A stretch of 64,000 nt of DNA from Scolanthus callimorphus (GCA_033964015.1 CM066916.1:10208501-10272500); one strand, 5' to 3'; positions 52,766 through 63,603 are shown, counted from the stretch's first letter. The notes: a model not told the origin generated them from the letters alone. Numbers and translations are program-made.

Positions 52766-55700
52766 CTGAGAAAAAGTAAAACAGGGGTGGTAAGGGGGTA
52801 TTGCATGATCCACAAAATTCTAAAAACATTTAGAACGTGTAACAAAATTATCAGTAAGTAATTTTTAGATATCCACGGTGGGCTAGAATGCAGTCCAAGT
52901 AATAAAAACCACTATGAAAACCACCAGTCTGGTACTGATATCTACGATACTGGTGCTGAAATCCCTTTCAGATTGTCAAAGGCAGAGCTTGTACAGAACA
53001 CACTGCTAATGGCAACCATATCTCCAGACCGATCGAGAAACTTATCCTCTCGAGGTGTCAGCGCGGGAGAAAGAGGACATCAACGAACCACAAGAGGAAA
53101 TTAAGGGAAGTCCAGAGTAGGAAGAACACCCAAGGGAGAAGGGTGATGCTGCTCTGAGAGCCCCAAAGTCCAAAATTTAAAAAAAGATTTGATTTTGATA
53201 ATGTGAGACAGTTGTAACAGAGGTTTTGGGCAATATGAAAAAAATATATCATATAACTTAAGTACTCAAGCGATTCCACAGGCTGATTGGTCGAGACATT
53301 CGTCACATTATGCTATGTTCTCGACTTCATCTCGGTGACTATTCCCTGAATTTATGTCACCAATAATTGTTAAATAAGGATTTGAGAGTAATAAACAGAT
53401 ACTTTGCATCAAACAAATTTCCCCCCATATTTTACCTTCCTTGAGCAACATCAAGCGTCCAGAGGTTTGCAACAGATCCACGATTTCTAGTGATAACAGC
53501 ACCTTGGTTTTCCTTTACACCACCAATAGTAATATATGCATCAGCAATCATAGGAGCATCAGAGAGGATGTCAAGACCTTGTTGATAGTCCATACCATCA
53601 GTGGAGACAACACGGCGAATCTGAAATGTTACTGGGATGGCTTTCTTTCTTAGAAGTGCTTGCAAGATGTTCTCCCAAATGTTTCCTCTATCTCTTTCGT
53701 TTAGTGTGATTGTCAATGCCTTAGGTCTCTGTGCTGTCAGCAAGCCAATCATTCCAGCATATGTCACTCCACTATAAACTGTCACACCTGAAATGCAAAA
53801 TGTATGTTACATGTACGTAAATGTTAATGTAAATGTGTTTCCCCTCTTCCTCCCTCGCCCAGTCTTTTTGACCAATGTATCATTCATACTACTACAGCTA
53901 TTTCAAGAAACGTTGTCAGTAAAGTGCTCAAGCATATGCAAGAAGACCGCTAGGGATCGAATATGGGCAAAGAGCTAACGAGGCAATAAAATGGTTGAAG
54001 ATCTCACTGCACGTGTTTAGTACCTATTCTCGATTCTTTTCCTTATTCACTCACCTTTGTGACACCGTTTTCCCTGCAGTGTAGTCGTGTTTGCTCTGAA
54101 AACCTTATATGAAATAGCTGTATACATACTGGTCGAAATTCTGAATAACATTTTTATGGGCAGTGTAGGATGGGATGACTACAGTATATGTTGGTGTGTT
54201 TGCAAATTATGCCCACTTTGGCGGAGGAACAGGAATTTTCTGGAAAACGACTGTTGGGGTAAGACACATGAATTAATTTTTTTAAAGTGTCACTATCACC
54301 TAATTCCCACTTGCCTGAAATTCCACCAAATTCGGCACACAAGAAGTAGACATCATGATCTGTAGCACTACGCCATTTGTTTTGCCAGAGGTTGCGAGGA
54401 AAATAGCGTATTTTCACCAAAAAAGTTCGAAGTTAATGAGGGAGCACAGGGAGCCCGAACTGCAGATCTTAATTGCGTTTTTCCCTATATGCTAAGGCAG
54501 CTCTCTAAAAAATAAGTCGTACTGTAATATGTCTTACTTCTCCGGTTCTAGTCGTCGCATTTTGTACCAGTTTTAGCATTATTACTCGGGCTTCCCGTGG
54601 AACCCGAGTCTTAATTTTTTTTTTTTCTGCTTTCGGACCCAAAACGCAGGTTCAAGTAGGGTTAAGTATCGCTGAAAACCTAGTTATAAGGATTCATGAG
54701 AATTTTCTCTAGAGCCAGATGCGGGTTCAAGTGGCAGGTTCAAGTATGTCTGAAAACCTAATAACATGTTATGACGTGACTAGAGCATAACTCGCGCTTC
54801 GCGCACGTCAAACTCGAATCCGCGGAGTCATCATTCGCAATTTCAGGGATCACGAAGTTGCTATGAAATGTTTAACGCTAGTTCCAATCAAGAAGATATT
54901 CTTGTAATTGAGTGGATGTTAATGTGTTATGTATACGGTTTTTACTTTTATGCAAAGAAACGTTGTCTCTCATTTTGCTCGAGTTCTTCGCTAACTTCAC
55001 GTCAGAAATGTGAGCCTCAGGAAACTAAAGCAAAGCAAGAAAACATGGATTACGCCTTTTCAAAATGGCTCAGAAAGATCCAAACTAGGCTAACGGGATA
55101 TTTACAGGCTACTTATTTTCAAATGTTGACAAATGTTGACATTATGTGAACGATCCTCGAGTTCTCCGCTAGAGAGAACTCGAGGTAAGAAATTTGAGTC
55201 TCTTGAAACTATAGATCAAAGCCGGAGAAAAACACAGACTAGCGGCTGATGTAAATTGCTCCCAAACACCTGAAGTAGGCTAGCGGCTGTTTTGCAGACT
55301 AGTTATTTCTTGAATCATCTGATGAAATCGATGTGTAAAATTTCATGCTAAGTTGCATCATTACTTGGGCTGTGATATTTTACTGTGTAATTTTTATTTT
55401 ATTTTTTTCTGTGTCGCGTGGGGTTATTACATCTCCCCGGTGGGTAAAGTTTATCGTAAGTTCAACAGTAAATTACATCATCTCGCTCTCCCAACTCGGC
55501 CACAGTAGGCCGACTAGCTAAATCACCAAATAACTACGCCTTGAATTTGTCAATTTTTCACTAAATTCTATATAAAGAGACAGAAGCCCGAGTTCACGCA
55601 GTTAAGCGTCTAGTTTTAATAGACTTCGTAATGCAATTCAAAAACCTATCGATCAATTTTGCTCGATTTCTGTTGGATTGAAGTTCACGACATTTGCAAA

Positions 55701-56475
55701 GGCCATTCTGAACGCCTGCTCAATTGAAGTTTTTTAAGACGCCCAAAAAACTTTTCAAAGTTCTCTGTTGGTTGTGCTTCTCTAGCTCACCGGTCTGTTG
55801 GGTAGACTTGATTGTCTTTCATGCAAATTTGGATCCTTCAACATTTTCCGCATGCTGACTCCCCTGATTTATGCATGAGTTTATAGGCAAAGAATAAAAT
55901 TTTAATTAATGACATCCACATTCACGACATTCACTGATCTTGAGACGTTAAAAAAGATTTGCCTTGTAATATTCCATAGATGGTAAATTAAAGCTTCTGA
56001 AACAATACACACCTTTTGACTGAAAGTCTACCATAAATGCCATCTTCCTCAACGTGTTGCTGAACCCATAATCTAAATTTCTCCCGTGAAAGATGTTTCC
56101 GCGTTTGTCTTGTGCAACAATACTTGTACAGTATGCTGACAAATCGTAACCCATATTTAGCAAAATAACTTCAGAGACGTTCATATGAAAGGCTTGTGCA
56201 ATTCCTTTCATTTCACCCGGGAATGGATCTGGAAAGTAGTTGTCTACGTACAAAGCAAGTCGTTCTAACAGAGGGAACACTGACGGTGGGATAAGGACAT
56301 GAAGGTCTTTCTGTATATCCGGAACAAACTGCTTGTAATTTTTTAGAATTGCAGTCCATCTTTGCTCTGGAGGTAAATCGAGGTTCACTTTGAAACGCTT
56401 AGCTTGCACGGGGCCCGAATATGCCCGTGAAAATACGCAAAATGCGATGACAAGGCCTAAATTGAAGGCCACCAT
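52531..56475 (-). CDS. NAAA: N-acylethanolamine-hydrolysing acid amidase, left copy
   Basis: Three exons (56475-56013, 53787-53436, 52765-52531), 349 aa, phases 1 and 2 agree. NAAA hydrolyses N-acylethanolamines such as palmitoylethanolamide in the lysosome; it is an N-terminal nucleophile (Ntn) hydrolase related to acid ceramidase. Seen: signal peptide 1-20; NLDLPPEQRW; autoprocessing nucleophile Cys116 in YCTSIVAQD; HGRNLDYG (Arg132, Asp135); LNERDRG (Glu185); AVITRNR (Asn256); VETNYDHW and DDRR in exon 3. All expected catalytic residues are present and the length fits the family. It is tandem with a near-identical right copy. VETNYDHW and CTSIVAQD favour NAAA over acid ceramidase. Confidence 0.9.
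53436..53787 (-). CDS. NAAA: NAAA left copy, exon 2
   Basis: Acceptor TTGCATTTCAG|GTGTG, donor GGAAG|GTAAAA. It encodes the central beta-rich core with GMIGLLTAQRP, LNERDRGNIWEN and GAVITRNR. It differs from the right copy at one residue (Ala232 against Thr). Confidence 0.9.
54080..54258 (+). pseudogene. Exon-like block on the opposite strand of NAAA intron 1
   Basis: Preceded by CCGTTTTCCCTGCAG and followed by GGG|GTAAGA. Read on plus it gives VVVFALKTLYEIAVYILVEI ... GSVGWDD and, after a frame break, YVGVFANYAHFGGGTGIFWK. The right NAAA intron carries the same block at about 61296-61470, continuous through WDDNYVGVFA but broken elsewhere. It looks like a decayed exon or captured fragment older than the duplication. 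The family is not recognised. Confidence 0.3.
54289..55860. other. About 1.57-kb segment of NAAA-left intron 1 absent from the right copy
   Basis: Flanking intron sequence (GAATTAATTTTTTTAA before, GGATTTATGCATGAGTTT-like after) is shared, but the interior is not present at 61510-61565 in the right copy. It contains ACTCGGGCTTCCCGTGGAAC and two CTCGAGTTCTYCGCTA segments, suggesting an inserted repeat. Deletion in the right copy is the alternative. Confidence 0.5.
56013..56475 (-). CDS. NAAA: NAAA left copy, exon 1
   Basis: ATG at 56475; donor TCAAAAG|GTGTGT, phase 1. It holds the signal peptide, propeptide and the Cys116 nucleophile region. Eleven residues differ from the right copy. Confidence 0.9.
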
Positions 56476-56700
56476 TTTATTTTGTCCGCGCTCTGATAAC
56501 TTCCGATCAAAGTCCTACGTGACAAGTCATGTGTGTCAAGAAGTCGGTGGGATAAGGACATCTCGCTTTATAAAAACGTATCTGTCAAAATAACACTGGC
56601 ATTCGTTTCCTAGTCGTCTTTTCAACCTATCCCTCCGACTTGAACGCTCCAAAAGAAATTATGAGGCATAAAACCACCATTTTCTTATACGCATGCGTTG

Positions 56701-56773
56701 GTGGCTGTCACCAGAGCCTCCCCGAGCCTCCCCCGCGAGGTGACGACCCGGGGAGCTCTGGGTACGAGAATGA
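56701..56773. repeat. Solo end of the CATTCTCGTACCCAGAGC MITE family
   Basis: GGCTGTCACCAGAGCCTCCC, then GGGGAGCTCTGGGTACGAGA. It matches the right end of the elements at 6248 and 22473, with no partner nearby. Confidence 0.65.
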
Positions 56774-57858
56774 AATCACCCAAAGGCGACGAGAGCCAAA
56801 GGTTTTGAAGGAATCCATTGGGCAGACCTAGACAGGGACGTCAACTCTCCCGGTTTTGCCGGGAGTCTCTAGATTTTCCACACCCGGGAAAAAATCAAGA
56901 CTGCGATTGCCATACATTTACTGTATTTTAAACGGAAGAATTTCAGGAAATTTCGTCTTTCAAGGCGGCCTACAGATTTTTGATACGGGAATGAGGAACC
57001 GACCCCTGGGGTTTACGTCCCTGCCTAGATATAAGTACTTTTACTGTAAATTCATCGTATTGTAACGGATCGAGCACGGGTTAGAAAGTTTTTGAAGCCC
57101 TGTAGTGGCGGCCGAAGCCGCTAAACCACAACTTGCCACAGGAGCTGGGGGTGAAGACTGATTTTATTGACGAGCCAGTCACATTTTACATGTCAGGATG
57201 CACCATATAAGGGCAGCATGCCCAAATACGTCCGAAAACGCGGGAAACTACAGAAATGCCCAAAGCAGCAGTCCCAGTTCGCTACAGTATTTTTATTCAA
57301 ATGATGAATCAATAAAGCTATTATTATTATAGATGACCTAGATTCTCTAGGACTTCCGGTTTAACAAACTCGTCTAATTGACAAAAACAGCAGCGAATGC
57401 CAGTGCTTGATAAATTGTTTTTTTTCTTCTTTTAATTGAATTTTGCCCGATATAAACGAATTCGTTGGTCCTATAATCTACTACGCATGCTCAAGAAATT
57501 AAAAGTTATTTTTAAAAATTTGGTAGTCCCCTATATCACCATAGGAGAAAATAATAGTTGAAAATTTAGTAGTGGGTTGAGTACTTCGACCTGCCACCCA
57601 CCACCTCAGAATTCCATGTGCACAGGGAGAACCATTTTGGAATGTCTGGTGGTAAGGGAGGGTAAAAAATTCATGCAACCGGCTGTAGTGGCGTGGGTAC
57701 AGACATTTTTTGGAATTGCCTGACGTGATTTAATTTAGGAAATTCAATTTGTTTTGGTTTAAAGAAATTGTCATAAACCTTGGGAGAAGTTTAAGGTTGA
57801 TTGCCTCTGAATGTGAAAGGGTTAAAAATCTAATGCTGTAATCTAGATTCTTTCTGAC
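56774..57858. other. Spacer between the NAAA copies, no gene
   Basis: Contains CTCTCCCGGTTTTGCCGGGAG-like inverted sequence near 56845 and AT-rich spacer. Nothing coding is supported. Confidence 0.4.
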
Positions 57859-58093
57859 TCAGTTCATTTCTTGAATCCAAGTATTAAAAAGTCCTGGCAC
57901 CTTTGCTTCCATGATCGCTGTATAAGTAGTTGTCTTGGCTAGTACTGGTGGTTTGTTTAACACTTGAAACAGTGCTGTGCCATTCACGTTTTCCTGACCG
58001 ATAGCCTTTAAAGACTTAATAGCAGGGTCCCTGCGATCATCTGAGGGGGGTGGGGTTGTCCAGTGGTCATAATTAGTCTCCACAAGAAACCAT
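57859..58093 (-). CDS. NAAA: NAAA right copy, exon 3
   Basis: Same reading and length (235 bp) as 52531-52765, with only a few silent differences. It ends QEMN then TGA. Confidence 0.9.
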
Positions 58094-61000
58094 CTGAGAA
58101 AAGTAAAACAGGGGTGGTAAGGGGGTATTGCATGATCCACAAAATTCTAAAAACATTTAGAACGTGTAATAAAATTATGTAATTTTTAGATATCTGATAT
58201 TTGCTAATTAGTCCGTGGGCCAGGAGTCGAAACCCTCCCCCCCTAGGGGAATTTTGCTAACACATATCATTCGAAAGCTTAGCCCGAGGGTAGTCTAAAA
58301 CCGGTTGTTTGCACTTTTGAAGTGGAAGCGTTTAGGAGTTACGGCGCATTTTACATTTGAGCTTCAAAACCACAGGGTACCCACGTCGTAATGTTGCGAA
58401 AAACACAAATAAAATGCTTGCATTCGATTCAAACACAAATATATTGTGCCGCCTGTCACGACATAGCCTTCAAGCCATGTTTACGTTGAAAAAGTGTGTT
58501 CGAAGGCATTGAAATAGGTGCATTTGGCAATATTGCATTCCACAGGATACCCGCGTCGCACGGTTTTAAGAAAATAGAAATACGAACTTTATAGCCTGAG
58601 TATTAGGCGGAATTTTATTTGTCCGTGAGAAAATGAATGAACTATATACAACATTGTTTATAACAACTACAAATGGCTAACTCAATCAACATTTTCTCGT
58701 AGAAATGTCGGAAAGCTGGAAAGGAGAACGGCATGTCTAGTGCGCTTCTCGCTTGTCGGCAAAGATGAATTCGCGGTTGCTGTAAATGAAAAATAAATTT
58801 TACATTATGCGAAAACACTACTTGTGCTGCACTGTTGTTACTCTATGTGCAAAATCTCACAAGATACCCAGCTATGGATCGTAGCCCTCGCGTTTCCAAC
58901 TAATGCACTTTTGGAGAGCATGGTAGCCATCAGCCATCCGAAGGAACTCGTAATCCGCAGTGCTTTGGACTTTTCGAAGCGAATCTCACTTCACTCTGTA
59001 TATAAGGGACCAGCAAAACTTATCAAAGACTCGGATGATATCTGAACACGCTAAGCAATCCAAAAGAAAAGTTTCATCACTCCTAGCAAGAATTTCGCGT
59101 AGCAAGAATTTCCCGTCAGCAAAGCACACCATATCCGAACGTAGCGCAACTTTTGACTTATTGTGGTACATATGAGCTGCATTATTTTAAAAAACAGAGA
59201 CACGCAAGTGCGTATTGTAAGCAGCTAGCTATTACTTTCCTGTCACAATCTAAAGTCGCAATACTGATAGAAATCCAGCACATTCGAGAGCATGAGAACA
59301 CTCGGCAGAACTTTTAGTATTCTTTTCCGTACTACGGCATAGAAGTAAACATCAAATCCCAAAGCATAACGCCAAATTATTGTATTTCAATACCATGAAC
59401 AGGGGGTGTTATTATTCTTCGGAGTAAGCGATCACCGCTACCAACTTATTCAAGCTATCCGCGTGCATAATGCTCAAATCCAGATCTGGCGATTACAAGC
59501 GGGCTAAGACGACAAAATGGCTCCGGGGAAGCAACCAAGTCTTGCGTGGAAAGTCTTACGTGGAAAGTGCGGCGAGCCCAGAGCCCGAAAATGCTCCGAT
59601 ACAAGAACAAACATGGATAGCATGATATGCCTCACGGCGCAAATATGCGTTTGCTACTGCTAAGACTCTATTTTGTGTATATCTAGGACAGGGAACGCAT
59701 GATAATCATGTAGGGCCAAAGACTTTCCTGCTGTTTTGACAGTTATGAGACGTGGGTACCCTGTGCTTTATATTCAATGACAAACCTACTTTTGAAGACT
59801 TTTGAATGCTTTTATTAAGACCTTTCCTAGCAAAATAGTGCATTTCGGCTGTTATTATGCAAAATATGTGCTATACAGTGTGCAATACAGGTATTTTATT
59901 CGTATATTTCGCAACATCACGACGTGGGTACCCTGTGGTTTTGAAGCTCAAATGTAAAATGCGCCGTAACTCCTAAACGCTTCCACTTCAAAAGTGCAAA
60001 CAACCTTTTTTAGACTACCCTCGGGCTAAGCTTTCGAATGATATGTGTTAGCAAAATTCCCCTAGGGAGGGGGAGGGTTTCGACTCCTGCCCACGGACTA
60101 AATCACTGTGATTTTCTCCTTCTCAAATCATGAATCACAAAGGTAGATTTTTAGACCCTAACACATCGCTATAGATATTGTTGAATCTGCAACTTTTTCT
60201 TTCAGGATTCAAAAATGACCCCCTTGGCTTCACAAAAATAAATGTTACCTCCCCTGATGATTCCCTATGTACTTACAAATCCCCCCCCCCCCCCAATATT
60301 TTACCTCCCTTGAGCAACATCAAGCGTCCAGAGGTTTGCAACAGATCCACGATTTCTAGTGATAACAGCACCTTGGTTTTCCTTTACTCCACCAATAGTA
60401 ATATATGCATCAGCAATCATAGGAGTATCAGAGAGGATGTCAAGACCTTGTTGATAGTCCATACCATCAGTGGAGACAACACGGCGAATCTGAAACGTTA
60501 CTGGGATGGCTTTCTTTCTTAGAAGTGCTTGCAAGATGTTCTCCCAAATGTTTCCTCTATCTCTTTCGTTTAGTGTGATTGTCAATGCCTTAGGTCTCTG
60601 CGCTGTCAGCAAGCCAATCATTCCAGCATATGTCACTCCACTATAAACTGTCACACCTGAAATGCAAAAATGTATGTTACATGTATGTAAACGTTAATGT
60701 AAATGTGTTTCCCCTCTTCCTCCCCCCCCAGTCTTTTTGACCAATGTATTGTTCATACTACTACAGCTATTTCAAGAAATGTTGCAGGGGCGGATCCAGG
60801 AATTTCTGAAAGGGGGGCCAGATGGTGAAAACATGCAACGAAAATTTTCAAATTTCCTCCAGCAAATGTGTGTTTCCAAAAAATATCCATACCCCCCCTA
60901 CGGAAGGGATTGGAAATTCCAGAGGGGTGGGGGGGTCAATTTACCTGATCTTTTCCATACAAATACTGTATTTTTCTTCGGAAATTCCAGAGGGGTGGGG

Positions 61001-62357
61001 GGGTCATTTCTTAACACCCTTCCGTGGGGGGTATGGATATTTTTTGGAAACACACAATACATTAAATGTATGGGAAAATCTCCCGAGAAAGGGGGGGCCA
61101 TGGCCCCCTCGGCCCACCCCTAAATCCACCCCTGCATTGTCAGTAAAGTGCTCAAGCATATGCACCAAGACTGCTAGGGAATATGGGTAAAGAGCTAGTG
61201 AAGAAACAAAAATGTTTGAACATCTCACTGCACATGTTTAGTACCTATTCTCAATTCTTTTTCTTATTCACTCACCAAAACCGTTTTCCCTGCAGTGTGG
61301 TTGCATTTGCTCTGAAAACCTTATATGAAATAGCTGTATACATACTGGTCGAAATTCTGAACAACATTTTTATGGGCAGTGTAGGATGGGATGACAATTA
61401 TGTTGGTGTGTTTGCAAAATTATGCCCACTTTGGGGAGGAACAGGAATTTTCTGGAAAACAACTGTTGTGCTAAGTCTTAATTGAATTAAGACTTCATTG
61501 AATTAATCATTGAATTAATTTTTTTAAGTGGATGACGGCTTGCCCCCCTAGGGACGATCAGGGGATTTATGCATGAGTTTTAGGCAAAGAATAACATTGT
61601 TTGGTCCCCCCCCCCCTTCTCCTCCCCCCTACGGAAGGGATTGGAAATTCCAGAGGGGTGGGGAGGTCAATTTACCTGATCTTTTCCATACAAATACTCT
61701 ATGTTGCTTTGGAAATTCCAGAGGGGTGAAGGGGTCACTTTTCAACACCCTTCCGTGGAGGGGGTATGGATATTTTTTGGAACCACACATTTTAATTAAT
61801 GACATTCACATTCACTGATCTTGAGTGACGTTAAAAAAATTTGCCTTGTAATATTCCATACATGGTAAATTAAAGCTTCTGAAACAATACACACCTTTTG
61901 ACTGAAAGTCTACCATAAATGCCATCTTCCTCAACGTGTTGCTGAACCCATAATCTAAATTTCTCCCGTGAAAGATGTTTCCGCTTTTGTCTTGTGCAAC
62001 AATACTTGTACAGTATGCTGACAAATCGTAAGCCATATTTAGCAAAATAACTTCAGAGACGTTCATTTTAAAGGCTTGTGCAATTCCCTTCATTTCACCC
62101 GGGAACGGATCTGGAAAGTAGTTGTCTACATACAAAGCAAGTCGTTCTAACAGAGGGAACACTGACGGTGGGATAAGGACATGAAGGTCTTTCATTATAT
62201 CCGGAATAAACTGCTGGTAATTCTTTAGAATTGCAGTCCATCTTTGCTCTGGAGGTAAATCGAGATTCACTTTGTATCGCTGAGCTTGCACGGGGCCCGA
62301 AGATGCCCGTGAAAATACGCAAAATGCGAGGACAAGGCATAAATTGAAGGCCACCAT
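57859..62357 (-). CDS. NAAA: N-acylethanolamine-hydrolysing acid amidase, right copy
   Basis: Three exons (62357-61895, 60656-60305, 58093-57859) of exactly the same lengths as the left copy; 349 aa. The nucleophile Cys116, Arg132, Asp135, Glu185 and Asn256 are kept, so it should be active. Signal peptide MVAFNLCLVLAFCVFSRASS. It differs from the left copy at 12 residues in all. Introns are loaded with elements: a 1.9-kb long-TIR element in intron 2, and two insertions with family A MITEs in intron 1. The ATG is 563 bp from the divergent CHMP4 start, and a GTCACGTG box lies 48 bp upstream of it. It arose by tandem duplication; which copy is older is not shown. Confidence 0.9.
58208..60101. 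mobile_element. 1.9-kb long-TIR element in NAAA-right intron 2
   Basis: The ends TTAGTCCGTGGGC and GCCCACGGACTAA open arms of about 200 bp. Shared, in inverted order, are CGAAACCCTCC, CATATCATTCGAAAGCTTAG, TTTTGAAGTGGAAGCG, TTTAGGAGTTACGGCGCATT and GTACCCACGTCGT. TA directly outside GTCC/GGAC fits a TA target duplication, but longer duplications cannot be excluded. The interior has no transposase. It is absent from the left copy's intron 2. Confidence 0.85.
60305..60656 (-). CDS. NAAA: NAAA right copy, exon 2
   Basis: 352 bp as in the left copy; acceptor GCATTTCAG|GTGTG, donor GGGAG|GTAAAA. It carries LNERDRG and ITRNR. Confidence 0.9.
60785..61134. mobile_element. CAGGGGCGGATCCAGG element hosting a nested MITE
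   Basis: CAGGGGCGGATCCAGGA at the left and AAATCCACCCCTG at the right are inverted ends. A family A MITE (60867-61056) sits inside. The left NAAA intron has the uninterrupted site GTTGTCAGTAAAGTGCTCAA at about 53912, where the right copy is split between GTTG and ATTGTCAG. Confidence 0.75.
60867..61056. mobile_element. MITE family A, copy 2 (nested)
   Basis: Complete copy, TGTGTGTTTCCAAAAAATAT to ATATTTTTTGGAAACACACA, very close to the copy at 24408-24607. It carries GGAAATTCCAGAGGGG twice. Confidence 0.85.
61296..61470 (+). pseudogene. Exon-like block on the opposite strand, right copy
   Basis: Counterpart of 54080-54258; same CCCTGCAG start, same VAFALKTLYEIAVYILVEI reading. It has a one-base insertion after GVFA and lacks the GTAAGA donor (GTGCTAAG instead). 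Confidence 0.3.
61601..61789. mobile_element. MITE family A, copy 3, left end lost
   Basis: Contains CTACGGAAGGGATTGGAAAT, GGTCAATTTACCTGATCTTT and the right end ATATTTTTTGGAACCACACA. The first 20-30 bp are replaced by a C run. The left NAAA intron reads straight through this point (AAAATTTTAATTAATGACAT), so it inserted after duplication. Confidence 0.75.
61895..62357 (-). CDS. NAAA: NAAA right copy, exon 1
   Basis: 463 bp as in the left copy; donor TCAAAAG|GTGTGT, phase 1. It contains YCTSIVAQDKSGNIFHGRNL. Confidence 0.9.
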
Positions 62358-62919
62358 CTTTTCTCCGCGCTCTGATAACTTCCGACCAAAGTCTTACGTG
62401 ACAAGTCACGTGTGTCACTCGTGTCACAAATGGCATTTGGAAGGAGTGGCTGGAACGAAGCATTTTCTTATTTAAATTAAGTGAAAATTTTAATTTCGAT
62501 AAAGAATGCCGAATATATTCCCAAACTTTTTGTAGTTACTAATATTTCGATGTGGTCTTTTAAAACATGGAGGTGTTTTCCTCGTAACAAAAAAAAGACT
62601 GTCACGCAACGTCTGAGACTCGCAGCTTTATTTTTGATATTAGCGAAATTTGGAGAAAAAAAAAATTAAAATATGATTAAAACACACTCAAATCACTATT
62701 TCTACCCCAAACAGCTCCCTGAAATGACTAATTTGAAATTTCACGGTTGGGGACTGGGCTATTTCCGGTGGAAACCTAACGGACTCGAACAAGAGCGAGA
62801 TTCAAAAGTTTGTTGCCACGCTGTTGAGAAGTCGTGCTGATTTTTCCTCTAAAGAAAAGTGATTTGAAGCGTGTATTTTGCCTAGATTTCTGTATCTCCT
62901 TGCCTAAAGTGCAGGCGAA
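62358..62919. promoter_or_regulatory. Divergent NAAA-CHMP4 intergenic promoter region
   Basis: 562 bp between two head-to-head starts. The first 65 bp upstream of NAAA resemble the left copy's upstream (CGCGCTCTGATAACTTCCGA, ACGTGACAAGTCA). No TATA box stands out. Confidence 0.45.
62405..62412. promoter_or_regulatory. GTCACGTG E-box / CLEAR-like site
   Basis: GTCACGTG is the core of the CLEAR element (GTCACGTGAC) bound by TFEB-class bHLH-Zip factors that drive lysosomal genes in vertebrates. It lies 48 bp upstream of the right NAAA start. The left copy has GTCATGTG at 56526-56533, losing the CACGTG core. Confidence 0.4.
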
Positions 62920-63603
62920 ATGGAGAGCAAAACGAAAAGCCCAAGTTACAGTCTTCTGGGAAAGATCCGCAAGAAAAAGAACAAGGAAAACGTTCCAGAA
63001 CAAACCCAAAGCGCTATCTACAAGCTGCGCGAGACCGAGACAATTTTAGAGAAAAAGCAAGAATATCTGGAGCGAAAGATCGAAATGGAGACCAAAAAAG
63101 CCAAGGAAAGCCTTCTGAAGAAAAACAAACGACTTGCACTTCAGGCTTTGAAAAGAAAAAAGCGTTTGGAAAAGCAGTTGTCTCAGATCGATGGCACACT
63201 CTCGACCATAGAATTCCAACGAGACGCACTCGAGAACTCAAACACGAATACAGAGGTGGTAAAAAACATGCATTACGCAGCGATTACTTTAAAGGAAATA
63301 CATAAAACCCTGGATGTTGATGATGTACACGATATTATGGATGATGTACAAGAGCAATCGCAGATATCTGAAGAAATTACACAAGCGATAACATATGTTG
63401 GGAGCCAAGACATCGATGAGTCCGATCTTTTGAGTGAGCTGGCTGAGCTTGAGCAAGAAGCTGTCGATAGGGAAATGATTCGAGCAAGGAAACCCACGGC
63501 AAGATTGCCGAATGTGCCCTCGAATGCACTGCCAGGGAAACAGAAGAAGAGAGGTCAGAGCGATGAAGACGAGCTTAGGGAACTTGAGGCATGGTTGGCG
63601 TGA
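62920..63603 (+). CDS. CHMP4: CHMP4, charged multivesicular body protein 4 (ESCRT-III Snf7)
   Basis: 227 aa in one exon. CHMP4/Snf7 polymerises on membranes to drive multivesicular-body budding, abscission and membrane repair. Seen: basic N-terminal helix region with LLGKIRKKKNKENVPEQTQS (membrane-binding side); the Snf7 core helices with ALKRKKRLEKQLSQIDGTLS and TIEFQRDALENSNTNTEVVK, the family hallmark; an acidic linker; and the C-terminal DELRELEAWLA amphipathic helix that binds the ALIX Bro1 domain in CHMP4 proteins. Length matches CHMP4B/C (about 224-233). The ATG at 62920 follows GGCGAA. Vertebrate CHMP4B is multi-exon, so an intronless intact gene may be an old retrocopy or reflect lineage intron loss. 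CHMP4A, B or C identity is not assigned. Confidence 0.95.
   Translation: MESKTKSPSYSLLGKIRKKKNKENVPEQTQSAIYKLRETETILEKKQEYLERKIEMETKKAKESLLKKNKRLALQALKRKKRLEKQLSQIDGTLSTIEFQRDALENSNTNTEVVKNMHYAAITLKEIHKTLDVDDVHDIMDDVQEQSQISEEITQAITYVGSQDIDESDLLSELAELEQEAVDREMIRARKPTARLPNVPSNALPGKQKKRGQSDEDELRELEAWLA

Noticed and set aside
52531..62357. Acid ceramidase (ASAH1) as the identity of the amidase pair
   Set aside because: CTSIVAQD, HGRNLDYG, ITRNR and VETNYDHW with the DDRR spacing match NAAA better than acid ceramidase.
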